DNA from: an uncultured Selenomonas sp.
Lineage (GTDB): Bacteria > Bacillota > Negativicutes > Selenomonadales > Selenomonadaceae
Assembly: GCA_934202005.1 (NCBI GenBank)
Contig: CAKPXP010000009.1
Coordinates: 10,061-74,060, forward strand
Reading direction: 5' to 3'
Length of the DNA: 64,000 nucleotides
Both the position numbers and the translations under genes were made by a program. The notes beneath the pieces are model-generated. The model saw only the letters and a list, made by a program, of their open reading frames with translations. It had not been told where the DNA came from and searched no databases. Positions within the stretch are counted from its first letter, which is position 1. Each line of letters begins with the position of its first letter. Of the stretch, positions 43,330-56,305 are shown piece by piece.

Positions 43330-44742
43330 CTATTCCTCGTGTTTTGCATATTTCTCCGCCCGCTGCGCTCGTCCAAGGGTGCTGTGCTGGTAGCTGTAGC
43401 CGAAGTAGACGAGGCAGCCGATGGCGCACCAGACGACGAAGCGGATCCAGGTCTCGTAGGGGAGGTGAGCCATGAGGTAGCCGCAGGCGAGGATGGCGAG
43501 CGGGGCGATGAGCCAGACGGCGGGGCAGCGGAAGGTGCGGTGGACGTCCGGCTTCGTCACGCGTAGGACGAGGACGCCGAGGGAGGCGACGGTGAAGGCG
43601 GAGAGGGTGCCGATGTTCGCCATTTCCGCGATGACGCCGATGGGGGCGAGTCCGGCGATGATGGAGACGAAGACGGCGCCCGCGACGGTGACGATGTAGG
43701 GCGTGTGGTAGCGCTTGTGGATCTTGCAGACGTTCGCGGGAACCATGCCGTCGCGGCTCATCGCGAAGAAGATGCGCGCCTGCCCGTAGAGCAGGACGAG
43801 CAGGACGGTCGTGATGCCCGCGATGGCGCCGACGCCGACGAGCGCCGAGCCGAGGCGGTAGCCGATGTAGCGCAGCGCGAAGGCGACGGGCTCGGGGTTG
43901 TTGAGCTCCGTGTAGGGGACGACGCCCGTGAGCACGCCGGCGACGACGACGTAGAGCGCCGTGCAGACGAAGAGCGAGCCGATGATGCCGATGGGGAGGT
44001 CGCGCGCGGGGTTCTTGCACTCCTCAGCGCTCGTCGCGACGGCGTCGAAGCCGATGTAGGCGAAAAAGACGATGGCCGCGCCGCCGAAGATGCCGGAGAC
44101 GCCGAACGGCATGAAGGGCTCCCAGTTCGCCGGATCCACATGCGGCGTCGCGAGCAGCAGAAAGAGGAAGACGGCCGCGAGCTTGATGAAGACGAGGATG
44201 CGGTTGAGCCGCGCGCTCTCCTGCGTGCCGTGGATGAGGAAGAAGGAGAGCAAGAGCGTGATGAAGATGGCGGGCAGGTTGATCACGCCGCCGTCCGCCG
44301 GGACATGCGTGAGCGCGTGCGGGAGGTCGATGCCCGCCGAGAGCATGAGGCCTGTCACATAGCCCGACCAGCCCGAGGCGACGGCGCTCGCTGTGACCGT
44401 GTACTCGAGGATGAGGTTCCAGCCCACGATGAACGCGATGAACTCGCCGAGCGAGGCGTAGGTGTAGGTATAGGCGCTGCCCGAGGCGGGCACAATGGAG
44501 GAAAACTCCGCGTAGGCGAGGCCCGCGAGCGCGCAGGCGAGCCCTGATAGGACGAAGGAGACGGTGACGGCGGGGCCCGCGTATTTCGCCGCGGCGACGC
44601 CCGTGAGCACGAAGATTCCCGTGCCGATGACGCAGCCGATGCCGAGCAGGATGAGATCGAGCGCGCCGAGCGACTTCACCATGCCGGAGGTGGCGGCGGC
44701 CGTCTGGAGCTGCTCGATGCTCTTGGTTCGGAATAGATTCAT
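43330..44742 (-). CDS. APC-superfamily amino-acid permease (cationic amino-acid transporter type)
   Basis: The 470-residue protein has about 12-14 membrane helices. Helix 1 carries the substrate-binding glycine motif GIGCVIGTGIFVLTG, and FFAYIGFDAVATSAEECKNPARDLP is the hallmark of the cationic amino-acid transporter branch (YfnA/CAT-like). It imports an amino acid across the inner membrane; the substrate is not fixed. ATG at 44742 has AAAGGAAGT upstream; the frame is open to 44835 but without a ribosome site. A perfect cre-like site lies at 44820-44835, between this gene and the divergent lacA. Confidence 0.9.
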   Translation of the reverse strand: MNLFRTKSIEQLQTAAATSGMVKSLGALDLILLGIGCVIGTGIFVLTGVAAAKYAGPAVTVSFVLSGLACALAGLAYAEFSSIVPASGSAYTYTYASLGEFIAFIVGWNLILEYTVTASAVASGWSGYVTGLMLSAGIDLPHALTHVPADGGVINLPAIFITLLLSFFLIHGTQESARLNRILVFIKLAAVFLFLLLATPHVDPANWEPFMPFGVSGIFGGAAIVFFAYIGFDAVATSAEECKNPARDLPIGIIGSLFVCTALYVVVAGVLTGVVPYTELNNPEPVAFALRYIGYRLGSALVGVGAIAGITTVLLVLLYGQARIFFAMSRDGMVPANVCKIHKRYHTPYIVTVAGAVFVSIIAGLAPIGVIAEMANIGTLSAFTVASLGVLVLRVTKPDVHRTFRCPAVWLIAPLAILACGYLMAHLPYETWIRFVVWCAIGCLVYFGYSYQHSTLGRAQRAEKYAKHEE

Positions 44743-44819
44743 GAAATGACTTCCTTTCATAGATACGGAATCCATTATAATGTACGAAATGGTCGGCGTC
44801 AATGGAGCGGCGGCCGCTG

Positions 44820-44835
44820 TTGAAAGCGTTTTCAA
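44820..44835. promoter_or_regulatory. cre-like operator in the permease-lacA intergenic region
   Basis: TTGAAAGCGTTTTCAA is a perfect palindromic match to the catabolite-responsive element consensus for CcpA or a LacI-family repressor. It lies about 32 bases before TATAAT (44867-44872), which precedes lacA. Confidence 0.75.
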
Positions 44836-44929
44836 AACATGAAAACAAAGCGCGCCCGCGTGGTTCTATAATGAAATCATCAAGAAACACAGGGGGCGCA
44901 TCCCCCGGAGGAGAAAAGGGGAAAGAACC

Positions 44930-45349
44930 ATGAAAGTTGCGATTGCGGCCAACAAGGTCGGCCAGGAACTCAAGGACTGCGTCAAAGCGTATCTCACGAA
45001 AAAGGGCTATGAGATGGTGGATCTCTCGGACGATGATATTTTCACGGCGACGACGAATGTCGTCAGGGCCATCCAGGAACAGGGCATCACGCGCGGCATC
45101 GTCGTCGATGACTACGCCGTCGCGCCGTTCATGATCGCCTCGAAGCATCACGGCATCGTCTGCGCGCCGACGTATGAGGACTATACGTCCTCGATGACGC
45201 GTCACCACAACAGCACGCAGATCATCGCGCTCGCCGCGAACATCACGGCGCCCGTGCTCTCGTGCCAGCTCGCGGAGAATTTCTGCAAGACGGAGTACGA
45301 CGGCGGACGTCACCAGATCCGCATCGACATGATGAACCGGCTGCTCTGA
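44930..45349 (+). CDS. lacA: Galactose-6-phosphate isomerase subunit LacA
   Basis: The 139-residue RpiB/LacAB-fold protein begins MKVAIAANKVGQELKDCVKA and includes QGITRGIVVDDYAVAPFMIASKHHGIVCAPTYEDYTSSMTRHHNSTQIIALAANI-type blocks found in LacA, where the cysteine of LacB/RpiB is replaced. LacA and LacB together convert galactose-6-phosphate to tagatose-6-phosphate. The reading frame is intact and of normal length. A cre-like site and a TATAAT lie upstream; GGAGGAGAAAAGGGG serves as ribosome site. Its partner lacB, 152 bases downstream, is frameshifted, so a working heterodimer is doubtful. Confidence 0.88.
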   Translation: MKVAIAANKVGQELKDCVKAYLTKKGYEMVDLSDDDIFTATTNVVRAIQEQGITRGIVVDDYAVAPFMIASKHHGIVCAPTYEDYTSSMTRHHNSTQIIALAANITAPVLSCQLAENFCKTEYDGGRHQIRIDMMNRLL

Positions 45350-45362
45350 GGCGGCTGGAGTG

Positions 45363-45396
45363 TAAAGGAAACGCTGAATGAATCAGTGTTTCCTAA
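45363..45396. repeat. Short palindromic form of the repeat-family end
   Basis: AGGAAACGCTGA-ATGAA-TCAGTGTTTCCT, a near-perfect small palindrome between lacA and lacB, made of two opposed ends of the repeat family. Confidence 0.65.
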
Positions 45397-45501
45397 AAGC
45401 GGAAACGCAGACCGGCGCGTGGAGGCGGGCGCTGCTTTTGCGGCGGCACCGCGCGCGGCGAATATCAGCAGGAAACGGCAAGAAGCTCGGGAGGAACGAA
45501 T

Positions 45502-46016
45502 ATGAAAATCGCGATTGGCTGTGACCATATTGTAACGGATATCAAGATCAAGGCGGCGGAATTCCTGAAGAAGCAGGGCCACGAAGTCATCGATGTCGGC
45601 ACGCATGACTTCATCCGCACGCATTACCCCATCTACGGGCGCAAAGTCGGCAAGCTCGTGGCGACGGGCGCCGTGGATCTCGGCGTCTGCATCTGCGGCA
45701 CGGGCATCGGCATCAACAACAGCGCGCAGAAGATCAAGGGCGTGCGCGCGGCCTGCGTGACGGATGTGCAGACGGCGGTCGCTGCGCGAGAGCAGCTCAA
45801 CGCCAACGTCATCGGCTGCGGCGGCCGCGTCGTCGGCGTCGGCACGATCGAGTACATCCTCGAGCGTTCCTCAAGGCGAAGTACCAGCCGACGCCGGAGC
45901 GCGAGGCGCTCATCGCGAAGATCGACGCGCTCGTGCCGGAGAACGACGCCATCGAGAACGACCACATTTTCGACGAGTACGAGAAGAAATGGGCGGAGGG
46001 CTATTACCACGACTGA
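45502..46016 (+). pseudogene. lacB: lacB, galactose-6-phosphate isomerase subunit, frameshifted
   Basis: The frame starting [20 protein letters not shown] runs normally through the catalytic cysteine region [20 protein letters not shown] and VGTIEYILE, then shifts at about 45866-45870. In the next frame the expected C-terminus follows: [40 protein letters not shown] and a stop at 46016. One missing base (GAGGCG read as GAGCG) explains it; restoring it gives 171 residues, the normal LacB length. As read, the product ends in unrelated Ser/Arg-rich sequence. Either a real inactivating mutation or a sequencing error. Confidence 0.9.
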
Positions 46017-46289
46017 GGCCGCGCGAGGGAGCCGCTGAACCGGAGCGCATCGCAAAGACGCGGTGCTGCTGCCGTTTCCCGCGCTGCAGCGCTGCCGCGT
46101 TCCGCGCTGCCGCGCTCTGCCGGAGCGGGGCGCGGGTGGCCCGTTTGCCGGGGAACGCGTGCCTGCCTTTCTGAGCAAGGAGAAAGCGCGGACGAAGGGA
46201 ACTCCTGCACTTTCACAAGACCATACTCTACATTCGTACGGAGAAATGATATAATAAGCGAGGAAATAAGAAAGAGGAGCTGAGAAACA

Positions 46290-48053
<1,764 letters not shown>

Positions 48054-48115
48054 GCATATCAGGCACTTCTTTTCGTACATCTCTCTTTTTCATAGATCCC
48101 TCTATATATGTTGCA

Positions 48116-48149
48116 AGGCAGACGCATTTCTCGCGTCTGCCTCTTTTTT
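48116..48149 (+). terminator. Rho-independent terminator after lacG
   Basis: AGGCAGACGC pairs perfectly with GCGTCTGCCT across ATTTCTC, followed by CTTTTTTT-like sequence. Confidence 0.9.
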
Positions 48150-48158
48150 ACTTTGTGT

Positions 48159-48204
48159 GGGCGGGCGCGCAATGTCCGCAAAGCGGCTGTCTGTGCGTTG
48201 CGTT
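48159..48204 (+). repeat. Repeat family B, copy 3 (divergent)
   Basis: GCGGGCGCGCAATGTCCGCA with the hairpin-like TCCGC-AAA-GCGG and ending GTGCGTTGCGTT, a weaker match to the copies at 15225 and 40970. Confidence 0.55.
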
Positions 48205-48254
48205 CTGTGCTGTGGCGGCTGGCGCGCATCGTTGCCGGAGCAGGCTGCGGTGCG

Positions 48255-48270
48255 TGTGAAAACGCTTTCA
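48255..48270. promoter_or_regulatory. cre-like operator upstream of the second GH1 gene
   Basis: TGTGAAAACGCTTTCA matches the catabolite-responsive element consensus. It lies 33 bases before TATGAT (48303-48308) and is followed by AAAGGTGAAAACA, an arrangement nearly identical to the site before lacA. Confidence 0.7.
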
Positions 48271-48331
48271 AAAGGTGAAAACACACGAAAGGCGCCGACT
48301 GCTATGATGGTAGCAGAAGGAGGGGAAAAGG

Positions 48332-50408
<2,077 letters not shown>

Positions 50409-50411
50409 GTC

Positions 50412-51344
50412 ATGATACTCGTCCTGAACCTCAACGCGAGCGTCGACAAGCGCTACATGCTCGACGACTTCGTGCCCGGCACGGTCATGCGCGCGCCGTC
50501 CGTCTCCAATACGGCGGGCGGCAAGGGCATCCACGTCGCCCGCGTGGCCTCTCTGCTCGGAGAGGAGACGCTCACGACGGGCTTCCTCGGCGGCAAGACG
50601 GGGGAGTTCATCGAGGAGCGCCTGCGCCGCGTGGGCCTACCGGGCGACTTCGTCAAGGTCGAGGGCGCGACGCGCTCCTGCCTCGCCTTCCTCACGCGGG
50701 ACGGCGGTCAGACAGAGGTCCTCGAGCCGGGCCCGGAGATCTCATGCGAAGAGCTCGCGGCGTTCCGTGAGAAATACACGGCGCTGCTCGCGCGCGCGGA
50801 CGTCGTCGCCGCCTCCGGCAGCCTGCCTTGCGGCGTGCCGATGGGTTTCTACGCCGTGCTCATCGCGAAAGCGCGCGCGGCGGGCGTGCCGTTCCTGCTC
50901 GACACGAGCGGGAAGCCGCTTGCGGAGGGCATCGACGCCCGGCCGGACTTCATCAAGCCCAACCAGGAGGAGCTCGCCGCCCTGCTCGGCCATCCGGTCG
51001 AGACGGCGGAGGATGCCCTGCAGGCCGCCCGCACACTCTCTCGGCGCGGCGTGCGGCTCGTCTGCGTCTCTCTCGGCGCGGCGGGCAGCATCGCCTGCGA
51101 GGCGGATGCCTGCTACCGCGTGCGCGTGCCGAAGATCGACTGCAAGAACCCTGTCGGCTCCGGCGACAGCTTCGTCGCGGGCGCCGCGACGGCCCTCGCG
51201 CGCGGCGAGGACACGCAGAGCATCCTGCGACTCGCCGCCGCCTGCGGCACGGCCAACGCCCTCGAGGCGGAGAGCGGCTTCGTGCGCCCGGACGCTGTCC
51301 GCGCGCTCCTGCCGCAAATCGAGATTACTCCTATCACTATTTGA
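50412..51344 (+). CDS. PfkB-family sugar-phosphate kinase (tagatose-6-phosphate or 1-phosphofructokinase type)
   Basis: The 310-residue protein begins MILVLNLNASVDKRYMLDDF and carries the PfkB signatures: NTAGGKGIHVARVASLLGEE near 38 and the ATP/catalytic-base motif KNPVGSGDSFVAGAATALA near 245-262 with the catalytic Asp. LacC and FruK are the closest kinds. In this setting it most likely phosphorylates tagatose-6-phosphate to the bisphosphate used by the adjacent aldolase. The gap to the aldolase is three bases, and the pair is followed by a clear terminator. The frame is intact. Confidence 0.87.
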   Translation: MILVLNLNASVDKRYMLDDFVPGTVMRAPSVSNTAGGKGIHVARVASLLGEETLTTGFLGGKTGEFIEERLRRVGLPGDFVKVEGATRSCLAFLTRDGGQTEVLEPGPEISCEELAAFREKYTALLARADVVAASGSLPCGVPMGFYAVLIAKARAAGVPFLLDTSGKPLAEGIDARPDFIKPNQEELAALLGHPVETAEDALQAARTLSRRGVRLVCVSLGAAGSIACEADACYRVRVPKIDCKNPVGSGDSFVAGAATALARGEDTQSILRLAAACGTANALEAESGFVRPDAVRALLPQIEITPITI

Positions 51345-51374
51345 TACCCCCCCCATTTTTACATCTCTCTCACG

Positions 51375-51408
51375 AAAACTGCCTGGCTGCGATTGCCAGG
51401 CAGTTTTT
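51375..51408 (+). terminator. Terminator after the aldolase-kinase pair
   Basis: AAAACTGCCTGGC pairs with GCCAGGCAGTTTT across TGCGATT, followed by TGCG. Confidence 0.88.
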
Positions 51409-51452
51409 GCGTGTGAAAAGAGCCGCCGCACGCGGGAGGCGTGGGGCGGCTC

Positions 51453-51545
51453 TTGCCGTCAGCTGTGGAGCACGCGGAGGCGCGGCGCACAAGATCGCAA
51501 GTTCGCTGGAACATGCGCTTGCCGTCGGCTGCGGGGCACGCGGAC
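51453..51545 (+). repeat. Imperfect direct repeat
   Basis: CTTGCCGTCAGCTGTGGAGC with ACGCGGA (51453-51479) recurs as CTTGCCGTCGGCTGCGGGGC with ACGCGGA (51519-51545). No function seen. Confidence 0.5.
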
Positions 51546-51554
51546 AGCGTTTGG

Positions 51555-52601
51555 TCAGCTGCGTCGCGGCCGCTTGCTGCGTCGCACGATGGCCTTTGCG
51601 ATGTAGGGGAACGCGAGCATGATGAAAAGCAGGCGCGTGAGCTGGTAGGCGGTCATCGTGCTGATGTCGGCGCCGACGACGAGCGCGGTGATGCCCATCT
51701 CCGTGAGACCGCCGGGCGCAGTGGAGAGAAAGGCGGTCGCAAGGCCCGCACCCGTGACGTGCGTGACAATCCAGCCCATCCCCATGCTCACGACCAGCAC
51801 GAAGAGCACGCCGCCGGCGAGGACGGGCCCCATGCCGTGATACTCCTTGATCTGGCGCAGGTCGATGTGCGCGCCGATGTAGGAGCCGACGCAGATCTGG
51901 GCGGCGTTGATGAGATGGATGGGGACGGCGGGCGCCGTGAGCCCTGTGACGAGCAGGAACGCGCCCGTGCCGAGGATGGGGCCGAGCATCGTCGCCGTCG
52001 GCAGATGGAGCCGCACGGCGAGCAGCGCGCTGAGGACGGCGACGGCGGCAAAGACCAGGATGGTCTCCGGGGAGGCGGCGGCAGCGGCTGCTGCGCCATG
52101 CGTGCCCGCCTCGCTCGGCAGCACATGCGTCGCGAGGAACGGGATGCAGAACACGACGGAGAGCATGCGCAGCGTCTGCATGATGGTGACGGCCGTGAGG
52201 TCGGCATCCGGCAGCTCGTCGGCGAGGATGACCATCTGCGAGAGCCCGCCTGGCACGCAGCCGAGCAGGCAGCTCGTGAAATTGATCTCCGTATGGCGCA
52301 CCATGAGATAGGCCGTCAGCACGCCCGCGGCGACCGTGATGACCGTGGCCGTGAGCATGATGGGGAGCTGCGTGAGGATGGCGTGCCCTGTCTCGGCGTT
52401 AAAAGGCCGCCCCATCGCGTAGCCGAGCAGGATGAGCGCCGTATTGCGCACGCCGAGCGGCCAGCGAAACCGGCGCCGCAGCAGCAGGGAGCAAAGAGAG
52501 ACGGCTGTGATGGGTCCGAGCGTCCAGGGCAGCGGCGCGTGGAGGAGAGACATGGCGATGCCGCCGACGATGGCGACGAGGAGCGTCAGAAGATAGTTCA
52601 T
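51555..52601 (-). CDS. AbrB-family (duplicated) membrane protein
   Basis: The 348-residue protein has about ten hydrophobic segments in two related halves: LPWTLGPITAVSLCSLLLRR / FTSCLLGCVPGGLSQMVILADE in the first, and LPTATMLGPILGTGAFLLVTG / TAFLSTAPGGLTEMGITALVVG in the second. This LGP-PGG pairing is the mark of the AbrB-duplication family, sometimes annotated as an ammonia-monooxygenase-type regulator but most likely a transporter. The substrate is unknown. ATG at 52601 follows GCGAGG. It is convergent with the kinase gene and not part of an evident operon. Confidence 0.75.
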   Translation of the reverse strand: MNYLLTLLVAIVGGIAMSLLHAPLPWTLGPITAVSLCSLLLRRRFRWPLGVRNTALILLGYAMGRPFNAETGHAILTQLPIMLTATVITVAAGVLTAYLMVRHTEINFTSCLLGCVPGGLSQMVILADELPDADLTAVTIMQTLRMLSVVFCIPFLATHVLPSEAGTHGAAAAAAASPETILVFAAVAVLSALLAVRLHLPTATMLGPILGTGAFLLVTGLTAPAVPIHLINAAQICVGSYIGAHIDLRQIKEYHGMGPVLAGGVLFVLVVSMGMGWIVTHVTGAGLATAFLSTAPGGLTEMGITALVVGADISTMTAYQLTRLLFIMLAFPYIAKAIVRRSKRPRRS

Positions 52602-52995
52602 GGGGATACCTCGCAAAAGGGAAGCCCGTGAGGACGGGATGCGTTGTCATACGCAGTCTATCTTAGCACAGAGCCTTTTTCGTTGCCATGCTTTTTCGCC
52701 GCCAGGCAGATTTCTCTTCATTTTATCAGTATTTCCTCCAGTATTTTCAAAATAAAGCAGGAATATCCACGGGGGGGAGAATTATGTCCATATAAGAGCT
52801 TCCCTAAGGAAGCGCTGATGAAATGAGGTACTCTGAATTTGCGTAGATGCGCTATATCTCTCTAGGAGACAAACCGGAGGCGTAGCAGAGCTACGCTGAG
52901 GATTGTCGAGGGCGAGAGGACAGTGCAGATACGCAAAGGCAGGGTGCTGAATCCATCGGTGGTTCCCTAAGTACATGCAACAAGGAGGATGCGAT
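52602..52995. other. Intergenic region before the autotransporter
   Basis: 394 bases. The first 200 are AT-rich with no gene; the rest is repeat copy 3, which ends 25 bases before the autotransporter start. A TAAGAT on the minus strand near 52660 may be the -10 of the AbrB gene. Confidence 0.6.
52804..52971 (+). repeat. Palindromic MITE-like repeat, full copy 3
   Basis: About 168 bp from CTAAGGAAGCGCTGA to GGTTCCCTAAG, with the inner hairpin GCGTAG-CAGAG-CTACGC. It is much closer to copy 4 than to copies 1 and 2, and both point the same way, flanking the autotransporter segment. Confidence 0.82.
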
Positions 52996-55900
52996 ATGTA
53001 TGGAAAGAAAAAATTGACCAGGGAGGTCTTGTATGGCTTGGCGCTGGGCGCGCTGACGACTGGGGTCACGGGCGCTTGCCTGCCTGGGCAGGCCGCAGCG
53101 ATGACGCTGACGGAGTACAAACAGGCACTGCAGGAGGGGCGCGCGTTTGATGTACCGACGCAAAGCAGACAGATGAAAGTAGTTACGACCTCTGATTTGG
53201 CGTCGACGCAGGAGAAACCGAAAATTCTGCGTGTCAGCGGGGAAAACTGGGGTGCGGTGATTCATCTCGAGAATCAGAAGAGCACGGGGCCGGCGGAGAT
53301 TCGGACGACAGATGTCGATATCCAGACGGATACTCCGAAGCACTTGGGGGATGGTGGTGACATTGCCATCACTTCCTCTGATGTACGTGTGGATGCTGAA
53401 AAGATAGGGGACGTGCATGATTCTTCCACAGTATCAGATTTCTCGCAGGCAACGTTCAAGTTGCCAGGCGGTGGCATCCATCTGCTGAATGGGACAGTGA
53501 TCGCGACAGCGGCGAATATCTACGGATCTTATGATCCTATTGATTTATACGGTGGCTTCGGCATCGGTGCGTCCCCTGAGGATATGGGGGATTTTAAAGA
53601 TGTTGGATCGACCTGCGACGCGCACGCGAAGCTCAAGCTCGTCGGTAATACGAAGTTCAATGGCGACTGGACAGATGAGGAAACCGGCGAGACCGTGTCA
53701 GGGAGGAATTTCATCACCATCTATGACAAGGGCATTCTCGAGGCCAACTCCGCACAGATTTTCGATGTCGGCCTGGGCGAGGATGGTCTCAACAAGGACC
53801 CGGAGGCCGTGCGGCAGGATGCCGACCAGGCAATCAATTTCCACGCTGGCACGTTGCTGCTCGATGATGATTACTACAATCAGCAGTACCTCGAAGCGGC
53901 GCGGCGGCTCATCCAGGCGGCGGACGGCGGTACGACGACCGTTTCCGTCAAGGACGGCGCGCGTCTGGCTGTAGACCCCGTGGATGCCAGAGATGTGCAG
54001 GAGAACGGTGTTTTCCAGCCGACGAAATACGGAAAGGCATATCTCGTGCTCGTGACGGCCGCGGATAAAGGCAAATATCCGACGGCTGACGTCGTGCTCG
54101 ATGTGTTCAACGCGACCTCGCTGAAGCTCGCGGAAAATGCCGCAGGCGGCAATACCATTACAGTGAATGGCAGCACGCTGCATCTTGGCAACGCGTCCGA
54201 AAAGCAGAGTTACCTCGTCACCGCCGCGGGCAAAGTCCCCGCGAAGGCCATTCTCGTCACTGTGCGGGATAACGGCACGCTCGCTCTGGGACTCCCGGGC
54301 AGCGGCAAAGACGCAGTCAACATCCTGCCCGGCGATGTGGCGCTGGGGACGGAGGATACGAGCGCGACGCTCAAGGCCGTCGGCGGCACCCAGCAAGTGG
54401 GGAATGTCGCGGTCAACGCGGGCAGCAAAGTGGACGTGGGCGCGGGCGCACGGCTCGTTGCATCAGGCACTGTAACACTCGCGAAGCAGTCCGAGATGCA
54501 AGTCGCCGGCACATTCCAAGGCAAGGTCACCGTCGCAAGCGACGCCGTGCCGGTCATCCGCGTCGGTACGAAGGAGGCAGCGGGCACTTTCGTCGCGTCG
54601 TCGGGGACGACACTCACTGGTGCACAGCTGTTCATGGATCCGGTATGGAAGGATGGCGCGACGATTGCCGATGCATCTTCCTACGCTAATGGCGCTACGA
54701 ATCTCGACTACTCGCTGACGGTCGGACAAAACTCTGTCGCGAGCCTCGGCACGGAGAGCATCGCCGCCGCGCAGCAGGCCTTTGCAAACTCTCATCAGAG
54801 CTGGGGGGAGAAAGGCATCACAGCGGCGCTCTACCTCGATCAGCCAGTGACACTCGCGTCGAATGGCGGCGTCAAGGTGGATGGCTCGCTCACGGAGAGC
54901 GCGTCGAGTAGCGACTTTGCGGCGGCCAATACGGCAGCCTTTGGCGCGAATTCCCTGCTGCTCGTCAACGCGAAATCTCTGGATGCAGGGAAGGCTGCGC
55001 TGACGCCGGCGACAGCGGCGGGCAGCAAGCTCGCGGTCGATAAGACGGCGAAACTTTATCTCGACCAGGTGTCAGCCAACAAGACCTATACGGTTGCGAA
55101 CGGCTTTGCCGATACGAGCGCAGCGAACGGCTGGTACAAGGATGCTGCCAACATCCTCCTGAACAAGCGCTACAAGGTGCAGTCGGCCGCGGACGGCGTC
55201 ATCTCTATCGCGAACAATCCGCTGGCCTTTGATGCCGCACTGCCGAATCTGCTCACGGCGCTCGACGCGAGTGGCAAGGTGACAGCGGGAACGCGCTATC
55301 TGAATGACGCGACGAGCGGGCTGCTCTCCGACGAGGCGGCGCAGACGCTCCTGAATACGGCGGCGCAGCCGGCGGAGGCGGCAGGAGCCAGTTTTTATGC
55401 CGTGCAGGCCGTGCGCGACTTCGCTGACGAGGCGCAGCAGCGCTACTCCTATCTCTCGCAGGCAGATGTGCATCCGGGTGAGTTCTATGTGAAATACGGC
55501 CATCGCCATACGAATATGGATGGGCTGCAGCTGACAGGACTGACCGCGCAGGCGAGTGATAATTACAACAGCGTTTCGGTCGGCTACGATTTCCCGGTGC
55601 AGAGCCTGTACCAGAGCGGTCTCACCGTCGGCTATGGCAAGGGCTCGGCGGATGGCACGCTGGCAACGGACAGCTACAAGGCGTTTGGCCTCTCATACTA
55701 TGGCCGCATCCGTCAGACCGCTGAGCACGACACGGCAGAGATGCCGCAGAATGCGCTGCTTTTCGATGCCGGTGTCTATGGCGTGAAACATGATATCAAA
55801 GGCGTTCTCTCCGGGGGCGACGACAAGCAGCTGCTCTATACGCTGGGCGTGCGGGATGAGTACCGTGTGCCGCAGAAACATTCGGCCATCGTGCCGCATA

Positions 55901-56304
55901 TCGGCCTGCGTTGGATCGGTATGAACAGCGATGCGTATGATATGAGCTACGGCGGGCAGAAAGCCTTCCGCTATGCGCCGGAGAATCGCAATTTCTTCCT
56001 GCTCCCGGTCGGCGTCGGTGCTGAATACGATGCGACGCAGGGCAATTGGCATTATCGCATGCGGGCGGATCTCTCCTATGTCGGCCACATCGGCGCGACG
56101 GGCGGCAGCATGCGGGTGTCGGCACCGGGCCTGGATGCGAGCGACATCGTCGGCTACGATGTGCTGGGCAAGGGGACGTATGAGGCGACGCTGGGACTGG
56201 AGGCCGAGAGTAAGACCATGGGCTGGAGCATCGGCTATCGCTACCAGGGCAACAGCGAGCAGGACAGTCATACGTTCGACGCGCATATCGCCTGGAAGTT
56301 CTGA
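52996..56304 (+). CDS. Type V autotransporter with C-terminal beta-barrel
   Basis: The 1102-residue protein starts with a signal peptide (KLTREVLYGLALGALTTGVT then GACLPGQAAA), followed by a passenger of about 790 residues rich in Gly, Asp, Thr and short beta-turn units, typical of a beta-helix or repeat surface domain (for example NTITVNGSTLHLGNASEKQS). The last 275 residues are an autotransporter barrel: FYVKYGHRHTNMDGLQLTG, SVSVGYDFPVQSLYQSGLTV, YGRIRQTAEHD and the terminal HTFDAHIAWKF with the final Phe required for BAM recognition. It needs an outer membrane. AAGGAGG precedes ATG 52996. A small gene starts two bases after its stop. Confidence 0.87.
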   Translation: MYGKKKLTREVLYGLALGALTTGVTGACLPGQAAAMTLTEYKQALQEGRAFDVPTQSRQMKVVTTSDLASTQEKPKILRVSGENWGAVIHLENQKSTGPAEIRTTDVDIQTDTPKHLGDGGDIAITSSDVRVDAEKIGDVHDSSTVSDFSQATFKLPGGGIHLLNGTVIATAANIYGSYDPIDLYGGFGIGASPEDMGDFKDVGSTCDAHAKLKLVGNTKFNGDWTDEETGETVSGRNFITIYDKGILEANSAQIFDVGLGEDGLNKDPEAVRQDADQAINFHAGTLLLDDDYYNQQYLEAARRLIQAADGGTTTVSVKDGARLAVDPVDARDVQENGVFQPTKYGKAYLVLVTAADKGKYPTADVVLDVFNATSLKLAENAAGGNTITVNGSTLHLGNASEKQSYLVTAAGKVPAKAILVTVRDNGTLALGLPGSGKDAVNILPGDVALGTEDTSATLKAVGGTQQVGNVAVNAGSKVDVGAGARLVASGTVTLAKQSEMQVAGTFQGKVTVASDAVPVIRVGTKEAAGTFVASSGTTLTGAQLFMDPVWKDGATIADASSYANGATNLDYSLTVGQNSVASLGTESIAAAQQAFANSHQSWGEKGITAALYLDQPVTLASNGGVKVDGSLTESASSSDFAAANTAAFGANSLLLVNAKSLDAGKAALTPATAAGSKLAVDKTAKLYLDQVSANKTYTVANGFADTSAANGWYKDAANILLNKRYKVQSAADGVISIANNPLAFDAALPNLLTALDASGKVTAGTRYLNDATSGLLSDEAAQTLLNTAAQPAEAAGASFYAVQAVRDFADEAQQRYSYLSQADVHPGEFYVKYGHRHTNMDGLQLTGLTAQASDNYNSVSVGYDFPVQSLYQSGLTVGYGKGSADGTLATDSYKAFGLSYYGRIRQTAEHDTAEMPQNALLFDAGVYGVKHDIKGVLSGGDDKQLLYTLGVRDEYRVPQKHSAIVPHIGLRWIGMNSDAYDMSYGGQKAFRYAPENRNFFLLPVGVGAEYDATQGNWHYRMRADLSYVGHIGATGGSMRVSAPGLDASDIVGYDVLGKGTYEATLGLEAESKTMGWSIGYRYQGNSEQDSHTFDAHIAWKF

Positions 56305-56305
56305 T

